A DNA stretch of 34,000 nucleotides from Takakia lepidozioides. Lineage: Eukaryota; Streptophyta; Takakiopsida; Takakiales; Takakiaceae. Below, piece after piece: positions 19,177-28,319 of this stretch. Within the stretch, counting starts at the first letter, position 1. Every line of letters starts with the position of its first letter. Location: assembly GCA_030704615.1 (NCBI GenBank), contig JAKLZA010000198.1, positions 1 to 34,000 of the forward strand, in the 5' to 3' direction. Both the position numbers and the translations under genes were made by a program. The notes beneath the pieces were generated by a model that saw nothing but the letters and a program-made list of their open reading frames with translations, was not told where the DNA came from and made no database searches.

Positions 19177-22100
19177 CTACACCCTCCGAGGAACTTGCCC
19201 CACCTTCTTCCTCATCCCCCTCATCCCCTCATCCTCCGAGCTCTGTGATGCATCAGTTCCACTATGCCTCTCAAAAATCCCGTCCTCTCCTTGGGGGACT
19301 GTCCACCTCACCTCCTGGGAATCTTCTGCGTCTTCTCCCCCACTTTCCTCAGCAGAATCCAACACAAATCTACGAGCCCGACGGGCTCTAATAGCTGCTG
19401 CCTCCTCCCTCATCTTCATTTTCTTGAGGCTTGCCTCGTCTAAAATCTGCTGTACACGACTACGTTCGGAACACCTCCTAATGGACACCGAAGCAAGCCG
19501 GGCAGCATAAGTAGGCAGGATGTACTCCCTTTCTGGACTAGGCATGAAATCTCCCCTGGCAAAAAAAGGCACGTTCCTCCTGCCCATGAACTCCGGTGTA
19601 GACGTCCCTCCGGCAGTACTTGGCATCCTACAGTAAGAACAAATCCACTTGAAGAATGTCAATACCAGCACAAACCAGAAAGGGTTTTCAATGAAATAAG
19701 AGCGGAGGGAGGTGCCTCACAAAATCTGGAGGCAACTTACAATGCCACCACTCACTCGTAAACCGGGGGCTCCTCGGCCTCGATCCCAACTTCCTCCCCC
19801 TGCTCCTTCTCGGATTTTTCCTCATCCTCCGAGGATGCCTCTTCCTCTTTCGGCAGACGTTCAGCCGCTGCAAGTTCCGAGTTGTGGAGGGCAGTATCTG
19901 GCTCGAAGGCGAACACATGCCTGTCGGACAACGTCCCTGCCCACATTGAAGCACCTGAGGAACAAAGCGGGCGTTAATAGCTTGCGGCATGCAATTGCAA
20001 TGGGGCCAGGGGACAAACTGAGCACGTGAAGGCTTACCCGTGCCGCATGTGAGGTCCAGAATCCGCCCTTGGACATCCGAGCACGTCTCCATGAGGGTTT
20101 GGATGAAAGCAGGGCTTCGGGTCCGGCTGTACCGCCACGGTTTGCCTGTCTTTGTGTCCTTCGGCATACTAGAGTGGGGCACATAGTTGTAGAGGACATC
20201 GTAGGTTACAGGGTCCACACAGGCATCAACAAGACGACCGTCGTTGCGGAATTTGAACGTAGACCCTCTCTTCACAAAGCAATATGCCTCAAACACCAAT
20301 GTCTGCACATCCAACAAAGAAGGGATCAATTCCAGGGTCTACTTAACATACACCACAATATGAAGTGAATGCAATAGATTGATAACTTACACTTTGGCCC
20401 TCTGTTCGCAACCCCTGCGTACTGATGCAGAACCATTTTCTGAGGAGGACCGGGGTGACACTTTTCGGTGTCCACCTTGCCACCGCATTCTCTGTGGTCT
20501 TCCCTCTCGTGGCAAGGACAACCACACATCCACCGTCATCCAGAAGCATCCCCGCCAGCCCAAACCCGGCTTTCCAGTAGTCCTCAGTAAACCTGTTCCA
20601 GGTGGGCACACCATCCAGGCCCTCCAGCAGCTCCCCATCTGGAATGTCGAGGAGAATCATGTCGCAAGCTCTCTCCACCTCAACCCCCCCCCCGAGTGCT
20701 CTTGCAATTCGTGCTCACAGCCGTGAAGAATTCCATCATGGCTTCAAAACCAGGGGTGTCTTTAGGCTCTGTACCGGCAGCCCTCTTCTTGGCTTTTCCC
20801 TTCTGCTCCGCCAGAGACTTGTTGTGTGCCACCTTCTTCGCCCTGGCAGCGAGAGCGTCAAGGAAGCTCTCATTGACGCATTGGATGATGGTTGGAGGTT
20901 CTAGCTTTGGCCTGTGCGTAAACGTCACCGCCGAATACCGCCGTGTAGGCTCGCCCTCAAATGCCAACTTCTTGGCAGAGCCAGTCCCACTCCGAACTGA
21001 CTTGGGAACCCGGACGACCGGTGACTGGGTAGGAGCAACAGCAGTCGCAGGACCTTGAACAAAATCGGCGTCGGAGTCACTCTCTTGGGTCCCCTCCTGC
21101 GCCTCCTCCGATGCCCCGATGGTTTTCTTCTTTTTGGGTGTTACTGCAGTCACCTGTTTCCTTGTCCTTTTCCTTTGACCTTTACTCTTCTCATGCAATT
21201 TCTCTTGAATTCCTGCCTGAGCAAGCTCTGCCGCTTTCCTGGAGTTCGCAAGCGCTTTTGCCTCTTTTGCACCCAACGGAGGCAGCGGAGCCCGGTTTCG
21301 TCGGAATTCAGCATCCAGCTTCAATTGAAACTCGGATGGGTCGAGCGAGCCGGGCGGAAGGTCCACATACCAAGGGCAATCACGCAAATGTTCCAGATGC
21401 CACTCCTTCACAATATCGTCAGTGTACATGGAGTCAGCCCCAGGGTTCCTCCATGCCAGGAAGAATGGTGGCTCGAAAGACAGATGACCTTTCTCCAAAA
21501 GCGAGAACTTACAGTACCTGCATTCATGAAAAACCCAATGAGGTCCGAAAATGGCTAACTCCCTGAACGGCAATAGGGCCTACAACTGGAATATGGCGCC
21601 GAATTTCCACTTCAGGGCCACCCAGTGTAGGGACTTAGCCCGAAAATGGCTAAGTCCCTGGACGGCAATACGGCCTGGAACTGGAAAACGGCGCCGAATT
21701 TCCACTTCCGGGCCAGCCACCCTAGGGACTTACCAAAAAATGGCTAAGTCCCTGGACGGCAATAGGGCCTAGAACTGGAATACGGCGCCGAATTTCCAGT
21801 TCCGGGCCAGCCACCCTAGGGACTTAGACCGAAAATGGCTAAGTCCCTGGACGGCAATAGGGCCTGGAACTGGAATATGGCGCCGAATTTCCACTTCAGG
21901 GCCAGCCAGTCTAGGGACTTGCCCGAAAATGGCTAAGTCCCTGGACGGCAATAGGGCCTAGAACTGGAATACGGCGCCGAATTTCCAGTTCCGGGCCAGC
22001 CACCCTAGGGACTTAGGGCTAAGTCCCGGCAATAGGAACTGGGCGCCGAGGGCCAGCCAGTCTAGGGACTTAAAATGGCTAAGTCCCTGGACGGCAATAG

Positions 22101-25100
22101 GGCCTAGAACTGGAAGGCGCCGAATTTCCAGTTCCGGGCCAGCCACCCTAGGGACTTAGGAAAATGGCTAAGTCCCTGGACGGCAATAGGGCCTGGAACT
22201 GGAATATGGCGCCGAATTTCCACTTCATGGCCAGCCAGTCTAGGGACTTAGGAAAATGGCTAAGTCCCTGGACGGCAATAGGGCCTAGAACTGGAAAACG
22301 GCGCCGAATTTCCAGTTCCGGGCCAGCCACACTAGGGACTTAGCCCGAAAATGGCTAAGTCCCTGAACGGCAATAGGGCCTGGAACTGGAAAATGGCCGA
22401 ATTTCCAGTTCCGGGCCAGCCAGTCTAGGGACTTTGCCATTTTCGGAGCCCTGACTGGAAATTCGGCGCCATTTTCCCTAACACCACTTAGGCCTCTAAC
22501 ATCCTGAAATGCCAGGACTTGAAAGAAAGGCAGCGCGTATGTACCTGTACAGAAGGCGCATTGCTGCTTTGTCCGCGTTCGGCTGGTCGGTGAACTCGTG
22601 GCTCCGGCGAGCATCTGCTATCTCCCGAAAGAATAGGTTGGTTTTGTAGAGCAGAAAGTACCTCGTCACATAGTCACGCAGGCTCTCTGCTGCAGGAGAT
22701 ATCTCCATCTTGAACTGATGTGCTTGTGTGTCCAGCTGCTCTTGCGCATTCGTCGTCACCTGTGGAGATTGTCCATCAGATCGCTTTCCTCAAAAAATAC
22801 AATGAATCAACCCCCTACTAGAGTACAAGCCCCAAACGAAGCGTGGGGAAGTACCTGAAACCACCATGTCATGCGGTTCATCCACATGTCGAATGTGGGG
22901 TCAGAGAGTTTGTCCGGTTTGGGGAAGCTCCACATGTCCCTGGTACTTTGGGAACCATTCCAGATTTGGAGCCACCGGGTCTGTCCAACCACCCAGCATA
23001 TTCGTAAGCGCCAAACACCACAAAAAGGAGTTGTTGCCACCACAATTTGGTTAAGAATGTATCACCTTTTCTGTTGCATCCACACAGGATGTGGCTAGAC
23101 GATGGAGCTTCTCCAATGTCATCGTGGGCTTCAGAGCGCGAGAGTAGTGCTTTCCCACCTCCACCAGAAAGTCGGCACCAAGGGCGGGATCAGCTATGGC
23201 CACGTACTTTACCATCCGCGACTTGTACTTTATGCGGGCCCTCACCTCCGCAGCTTTGACATACGATTCGAGTTCCGGGAGGGTTGGATTCTTCTCCTCT
23301 GACTCCATGTAGAACCTCCGCGCATGTGCCAAATCCTGCTGTATTTTCGTCTGTCGAAAAGCGCACATAAGATTAGAGATCCTGCTCAACACAATTTCTT
23401 CTATTGGGGGAGGAGAGACAAATTAGCTCAACAAAACTGCAGGAGCTTTACCCGAAATATGTAGTCCACCATGGCGTCGACGCTCAGCCTATACCAGGTT
23501 CTGTCTGCCTTTGCCTCCGACTTGCGCAGGAGGTCGGCACTGAGGGAATTGGCAAACTCTTCCACCCCCTGCTTCCGACATCCTTCACTCACTCGGAAGA
23601 GCATATGGGACAAGTTGGTGGCAATGAAGGCATTCTCAGTCACCCTGCAGTGCCACATTTCCATCAAACAATACTGAAATGGGAATTTTCATCATATATG
23701 AGGATTCGCAATGAAATGACTTCCAAATTCAAAGTCCAAAAGCGAGAGGGGTTGTAGCTTACGAGTTGATGTCGGCCATTGCAGCTTTGAGAAGACTGCG
23801 ATCTTTGGGCCCCGCAACCTTCAGCACAACACAATCGACGGCGAAATGCCAATCGAGATCGTTGGGGTGGGCTTGGGCAATGTGCTCCATCCATGCCAGG
23901 AGGCGATGATTGCCGTCCCACACGTAGAACATCTTACCGGACATGTGCTGGAAAAGAGGATCACTAGCAATCGATCTCTCGAACTCCTCATTTCGCGTTT
24001 GCCAATGGGGACCCCATTTGTCCACCTCATCGGAAGTGTGGGCACGGGAAGCTCCGTGGTCGTTCTCAATGGAAACGTAAAAGGCGGCAGACCCCATTCG
24101 ATATCCATCCCGGAAAGAGAATTTCAGCTTGTCGATATCGCCTGGGAGGGCAGGTCTCACCACCTGCAATGACACCAAGCGGCAAAGGGGAATTCGAAGC
24201 TTGGCCGGGTACACCATGCCCCCCAGCACCCTGCCAATGTTGCTGTGGGTGCCCTCCAACATCTTGGCAGCGGCCAACTTCATATCCGCCTCAGACATGA
24301 CGTCTGCTGCAGAGGGGTTTTCCGGCAGCCCACCAAGACCGCCAAATCCAGCCTGTATGCTCCGGGTTTGGGGCCTGGGGATGTCCGGGAGAATGTCATC
24401 CTGGTCAGAAACATCCATGTCGTCCTCCTCAACAGGGTCAGCCACCTGCGAAACCACCTCCAGCACTCTCGTCGTCTCTACTGCCCTCTCCCTGGCTTCA
24501 CCTCGAACTTGCACAATCGGTGCTCTTTCAGGTGTTCTTTCCTCTCCTCCACTCTCCACCGTATGGGTAATTGCGGGGGGCTGCACTTGCCCGCGATGGT
24601 CTAACCGGTGTGCTACTGCCTCTCTGTGGTGTCTTGTAGGGATCCACCGTCTCTGTGTGTCCCTCGCTTACATTGGCATCTGTCATTTGGGCACCCCGGG
24701 CCTCTTCAGCTGCCTTTTGTCTTTCCTCCTTGCTAGCATTCTGTCTCGTCTGTTCTTTTGCCCTCTCTTTTGCCCTCTCACGGGCTTTCTGTTTCTTACT
24801 AGGGCTAGCAACAGGGGAGCCCTCCAGGACGACCACCTTTGATTGAGGCGAACTGACACCCTCGCGCGCACTGCTCACCCCCCCTCCGCAGCCCGTGACT
24901 GCTCTCTCGCCGGGGATTGCATGTGCTTAGCTTTCTTCTTTTTCTTTGCGTGGGCGGGCCCTACTGCATGTGCATGAACAACCTCCATTGCCGGATCTGC
25001 TGTCCTCATGTCCTCACGCCCTTCACCTGCCATGCCGCCTGCACCAACCTCCCCAATGCCTACTCTATCGTAATCTCGTTGCAAGTCCTCCCGTCCACCA

Positions 25101-25728
25101 ACAAAAGATTTAAGTTTGCCCTCTCGCCCCAAGTTGGGCGATTCAAACATGCGATGAGTTGGAGCTGTCGATGATACCACCAGCGTGCCGGGCTCGTCGT
25201 CACTCTGTGATTGACAAAAATCGTGAACACCAACAGTGGTGCAAAAAGCAGCAGCGCAACCACCATAGCAACAATCATGTAGCAAAAATGAAAACATAAC
25301 AAGTTTAGGAAGTATGGAGAGCCATGCAACAACAATGAAAACAAATGCAACCATTGCCTAAGAATGACATGCACAAGCAGCCTTCTCCAGAGCTGCCGGA
25401 TTTGCACACGCATTGCAAACAATCTAAGGTTCAGTCAACTATCTAAAGTTCACTCATAAAGCAAAGCCAGGATGAAGATGCAGAAACAAAGCGAGGTAAC
25501 GAAGCGAAAGCAAAAAAGAAATCGAACAAACCGAAAGCAGAAGTGGCTTGCCTGAGAGTACTCGGCTTCAGTTGGCGCAGGTTGTGAGCAAGACACTGGA
25601 ATCTCCTGCTGGAGCTTCAGTTTGGCCATGCGAGAGATTGGCCGTCGTCCGTAGTACAGAGCTTTCAACTTCCGCCGCGGTCTGGATCTGAGGTCTCTCT
25701 CAGGAGAGCCACGCCCTTCAGGCGGCAT
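19177..25728 (-). CDS. ParB-like domain plus DNA-methyltransferase-like protein, ten exons
   Basis: Exons on the minus strand: 25728-25552, 25204-23763, 23644-23452, 23350-23066, 22980-22855, 22759-22545, 21517-20391, 20302-20038, 19954-19756 and 19627-19177. All nine junctions have GT-AG ends (the first is GC-AG) and agree in phase, giving about 1,492 codons. Three homopolymers must each be one base off: C at 24878-24884, G at 24575-24580, C at 20684-20693. Residues 1-390 are charged with Lys/Arg/Glu helices. About 395-525 look ParB-like: RIPLCRLVSL, a G-turn, then FYVWDGNHRLLA. About 530-810 are helical. A Lys-rich linker follows. From about 1095 there is a methyltransferase-like part: DMILLDIPDG (motif IV-like), a GG..VVVLATRG strand, LDLTCGTG (motif I) and FAFEPD (motif II). 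The tail is acidic. Order IV then I, behind ParB, matches bacterial and phage ParB-DNA methylases. Activity is unproven. Confidence 0.75.
19628..19755 (-). other. Intron 9 of the ParB-methyltransferase gene
   Basis: The donor is TTTACGA|GTGAGTGG and the acceptor is TTCTTACTGTAG|GATGCC. Phase 2 on both sides gives Glu-Met-Pro-Ser. Without splicing the frame would stop at the TGA inside the donor, so this intron is required for the C-terminal 150 codons. Confidence 0.7.
19756..20690 (-). other. DNA-methyltransferase-like domain (exons 7-9)
   Basis: Key blocks are DMILLDIPDG just after the homopolymer, TEDYWKAGFGLAGMLLDDGG, CVVVLATRGKTTENAVARW, then after two introns QGRILDLTCGTG-ASM and RHVFAFEPD. 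The arrangement with a DPPY-like loop before the glycine-rich AdoMet loop is that of beta-class amino-methyltransferases. The catalytic loop reads DIPD instead of (D/N/S)PP(Y/F/W), and the glycine loop reads DLTCGTG instead of DPF.GSGT. It may be divergent or inactive. Confidence 0.6.
19955..20037 (-). other. Intron 8 within the AdoMet-binding motif
   Basis: The donor is GGCACGG|GTAAGCC and the acceptor is TTTGTTCCTCAG|GTGCTT. The join restores the Gly codon that completes LDLTCGTG and runs on into ASMWAGTLSDRHVFAFEPD. The intron is 83 bp, phase 1. Confidence 0.75.
21518..22544 (-). other. Long intron 6 filled with hairpin repeats
   Basis: The donor is CTGTACAG|GTACATAC and the acceptor is TTCATGAATGCAG|GTACTG. 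Phase 2 on both sides gives LLYR-YCKF. At 1,027 bp it is about ten times longer than the other introns of this gene; almost all the excess is the array at 21560-22460. Confidence 0.7.
21560..22460. repeat. Tandem array of about 93-bp hairpin units
   Basis: About ten units, most 92-95 bp, some shortened. Each is a near-perfect inverted repeat. Its arms pair from the outside in as GGCTAAGTCCCT with AGGGACTTAGCC, and as GGCCTGGAACTGGAA with TTCCAGTTCCGGGCC. The loop centre is GGCGCCGAAT. Transcribed as part of the intron, it would fold into a chain of long RNA hairpins. Shortened units (about 22015-22140) lost both sides evenly, which keeps the symmetry. Confidence 0.9.
23763..24180 (-). other. 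ParB/Srx-like domain region in exon 2
   Basis: The strand-turn-helix series reads RIPLCRLVSLQVVRP, DIDKLKFSFRDGYRMG, an insert, then KMFYVWDGNHRLLAW and WHFAVDCVVLK. In ParB N-terminal domains the box after the y.v(i/v) strand is DG.HR or GERR and forms the nucleotide/phosphate site; DGNHR fits that. The insert of about 45 residues between the G-turn and DGNHR is longer than usual. The alternative is another sulfiredoxin-like fold member without CTPase function. Confidence 0.65.
25205..25551 (-). other. GC-AG intron 1
   Basis: The donor is TACTCTCAG|GCAAGC, a typical strong context for the rare GC donor. The acceptor is TTTTTGTCAATCACAG|AGTGAC. Phase 0 joins AEYSQ to SDDEPG. Reading through the donor gives a hydrophobic Phe/Cys-rich stretch unlike the rest of the protein. 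Confidence 0.55.
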
Positions 25729-25959
25729 AAGTCCCAGCCAAAAAGATCTCCTTTTTTGGGGTACATGCCTGGAATACCATGTTAAGCCAAGTATAGCATG
25801 AGATTTAGGGTACGTGTCCAGGAAGCCATGCGTCGCCAGCCCGAATATAACGACGGCCGTCGACATTTATTGCCCAACTGCGCAATTAAATGTCGGATGA
25901 AGCCCTCCATGTCGGAAGAAAATAGACGAAAACAGTCCCGGAATTTCCCTCACGCAGGT

Positions 25960-26480
25960 AATTCGGAGCGCGCGGATGGAAATCCGGCGCCGAATTTCCA
26001 TCCGGCCGGAGCAGCGCGCGCCCGGCGCCGAATTTCCATCCGCGCAGGGGTGGAAATCCGGCGCCGAATTTCCATTGGAATGGAAATCCGGCGCCGAATT
26101 TCCATCCGCGCCGGTGCGGCAGGTAATTCGGATGCGCGCGGATGGAAATCCGGCGCCGAATTTCCATCCGCGCCCGGATGCGCGCGGATGGAAATCCGGC
26201 GCCGAATTTCCATCCGCGCAGGTAGTGGCGCCGAATTGTTTTTCAAGCAGGTAATTCGGAAAATCCGGCGCCGAATTTCCATCCGCGCACGCGCCGGCGC
26301 CGAATTTCCATCCGCGCAGCGGTGCGCCAAATTTCCTTCAAGCAGGTAATTCGGATGCGCGCGGATGGAAATCCGGCGCCGAATTTCCATCCGCGCAGGT
26401 AGGGCGGTTCGCGCAGGTAATTCGGCGCCGAATTTCCAAGGTAAATCGGTGCCATATGGATATTCGGCGCCGAATTTCGA
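25960..26480. repeat. Palindrome cluster upstream of the ParB-methyltransferase gene
   Basis: About a dozen irregularly spaced palindromes of about 38 bp. The core GAAATCCGGCGCCGAATTTC is extended by GGATG/CATCC and GCGCG arms and separated by AGGTAATTCGGATGCGCGC spacers. It lies about 240 bp upstream of the proposed start codon. Long overlapping ORFs on both strands here are mirror readings of the palindromes, not genes. Confidence 0.9.
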
Positions 26481-26820
26481 TTCGCCATTTATTTCTGAGC
26501 GAGGAATTACCTCCGTGCAGGTAATTCCCATATAAGAATTACCTTCGTGCAGGTAATTCACATACAAGAATTACCTTCATGCAGGTAATTTCCAGATGAG
26601 AATTACCTTTGTGCAGGTAATTCTGGACGAGGAATAAACATCGATTGGAATTACCTGCAGGAAGGTAATTGTCATCTGGAAATTACCTGCACAAAGGTAA
26701 AGTAATTCTTATATGGGAATTACCTGCACGAAGGTAATTCCTCGCTCAGAAATAAATGGCGAGTGGAAATCCGGCGCCGAATATCCATACGGCACTGATC
26801 CGACTTACCTGCGGCGCCGA
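26430..26820. repeat. Large inverted repeat, arms about 190 bp
   Basis: The left arm reads inward GCCATATGGATATTCGGCGC, then TCGCCATTTATTTCTGAGCG, then AGGAATTACCT and GTGCAGGTAATTC blocks. The right arm gives the same series as reverse complement (GTAATTCCTCGCTCAG, AAATAAATGGCGA, GCGCCGAATATCCATA), with the centre near 26640. Within the arms GAATTACCTGCAGGTAATTC-like palindromes repeat about nine times. The arms differ by point changes, so the two halves are not a simple assembly echo. Confidence 0.85.
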
Positions 26821-27400
26821 ATTTCCATTGATTCGAATTACCTGCAGGATGGAAATTCGGCGCCGAAGGGATTTACCATGGAAATTCGGCGCCCGATTCG
26901 AATTACCTGCAGGATGGAAATTCGGCGCCCCAATTGCCGGCGCCGAATTTCCATGATTCGAGCAGGATGGAAATTCGGCGCCGAATATCCATATGGCACC
27001 GATCCGACTTACCTGCTGGATGGAAATTCGGCGCCGAATTTCGATTCGGCCGAGTGGCCGGCGCCGAATTGGGACTTCCGGGCCGGCGCCGGATTCGAAT
27101 TACCTGCCAGAATGCCTGGGCCGAAGGCACTTTACCTGCTGGATGGAAATTCGGCGCCGAATGATTCGGCCGGCGCCGAATATCCATATGTCCGACTTAC
27201 CTGCTGGATGGAAATTCGGCGCCGAATTTCCATTCGATTCGAATTACCTGCAGGATGGAAATTCGGCGCCGAATATCCATATGGCACCGATCCGACTTAC
27301 CTGCTGGATGGAAATTCGGCGCCGAATGATCCTGCCAGCCACTTACCTGCTGGATGGAAATTCGGCGCCGAATCTCCATCCGGGGATGGTCTCTGTCGGA
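26760..27400. repeat. Second palindrome cluster (GGATGGAAATTCGGCGCC)
   Basis: About 18 copies of GAAATTCGGCGCCGAATTTC or half-sites, usually preceded by TTACCTGCTGGATG or TTACCTGCAGGATG. The best copy, at about 27207-27235, is a perfect palindrome of 26 bp. The long plus-strand ORF over this stretch is repeat-derived (recurring DGNSAPN and GWKFGAE) and is not supported as a gene. Confidence 0.9.
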
Positions 27401-28080
27401 GAGGTGCCTCTCCGCCGCTCTGTTGGATATTCGGTGCCGAATTTCCGTCCCGGGGGTTGAAATATGACTGCCAGGTTCCGACCTCTCCCCCCTCCCCGAC
27501 TTCATTGGAACGGCCCCGAATAATTGAAATTCGGCGCCGTTTTCCATCTGGGGAGGTTTTTATGTCGCCCAGTTTTCGGTCTGACCCCCGACAACGACTT
27601 CCTTTGGGGGGGCCCGGATGGAAATTCGGCGCCCGAATCTCATCCAGGGGATACTCTCTGTCGAAACACTGCCGGCCTCTACGCCCCGAGGCGACTTCAT
27701 CCGGCGTCCCCTGTTGGATATCGTGCCGAATTTCCGTCCGGGGGTTGAAATGTGACGGCCAAGTGCAGGCCACTCCCCCCTCCCCGACTGCATCCGAACC
27801 CCCGGATGGAAATTCGGCGCCGTTTTTCCATCTGGGTGTTTTTTATGCCGTCCAGTTTTCGGCCTGACCCCCCGACACGACTCCTTTGGGGGGCCGGATG
27901 GAAATTCGGCGCCGAATCTCCATCCAGGGATGTTCTCTGTCGCACACACTCCGGCCTCTGCGCCCGAGGCGACTTCATCCGGGCTTCCTCTGTTGGATAT
28001 TGGGTGCCGAATTTCCATTCGGGGGTAGTAATGTGACGGCACGGTGCCGGCTTCTCCCCTTCAGCCGTCATCATCCGGAC
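27390..28080. repeat. Tandem repeat of about 285-bp units
   Basis: Two and a half units. Each contains CTCTGT(T)GGATAT.G.GCCGAATTTCC, GGGGGTTGAAAT.TGAC, CCCCTCCCCGACT, GGAAATTCGGCGCCGTTTTCC, CCAGTTTTCGG.CTGACCCCC and GATGGAAATTCGGCGCC blocks. Copies of GTTGGATAT start at about 27422, 27713 and 27991. It lies just upstream of the transposase remnant and may be its promoter or subterminal region. Confidence 0.85.
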
Positions 28081-28319
28081 GGCCCCCACTTTCTGACTGC
28101 ATACCGTTGGCAGTTATTGCGCAAAGACGAGGGGCCGCATTCCGGAGACAAGGTTCATTAACACTCTGACTGTGGATTTTTGAGATAGTTGGCTCCCTGG
28201 ATTTGGATCAGGCTTCGTCGCTCGGACAAATCGGCATCGCATTCATTCCCATCGCTGCACCCCCTTCTACAGGGAGCTTCCCCGCACGCCATCCTGGCAG
28301 TCTTGTGTGCACATCTCCC
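28081..28319 (+). other. Leader region of the plus-strand transposase
   Basis: Single-copy sequence between the repeat blocks and the first plausible ATG at 28320. No clear TATA box. The open frame from 28203 continues into the transposase N-terminus, so the start could be earlier. Confidence 0.35.

Noticed and set aside
21560-22460. Regular repeats that recall a CRISPR array
   Set aside because: Units are contiguous hairpins without unique spacers, no cas genes occur, and the array sits in an intron of a eukaryotic gene.
19177-25728. Bacterial contamination as the source of the ParB-methyltransferase
   Set aside because: Ten exons with spliceosomal introns, a eukaryotic poly(A) signal and plant-type transposons on both sides argue for nuclear DNA.
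25798-26567. Arg/Ile-rich ORFs on both strands
   Set aside because: Same cause: GGCGCCGAATTTCC palindromes without stop codons. No non-repeat protein content.
26713-27867. 384-codon plus-strand ORF over the palindrome cluster
   Set aside because: The protein is a tandem of DGNSAPN/GWKFGAE-type repeats made by the palindromes. Matching ORFs exist on the other strand because the repeat is its own reverse complement.
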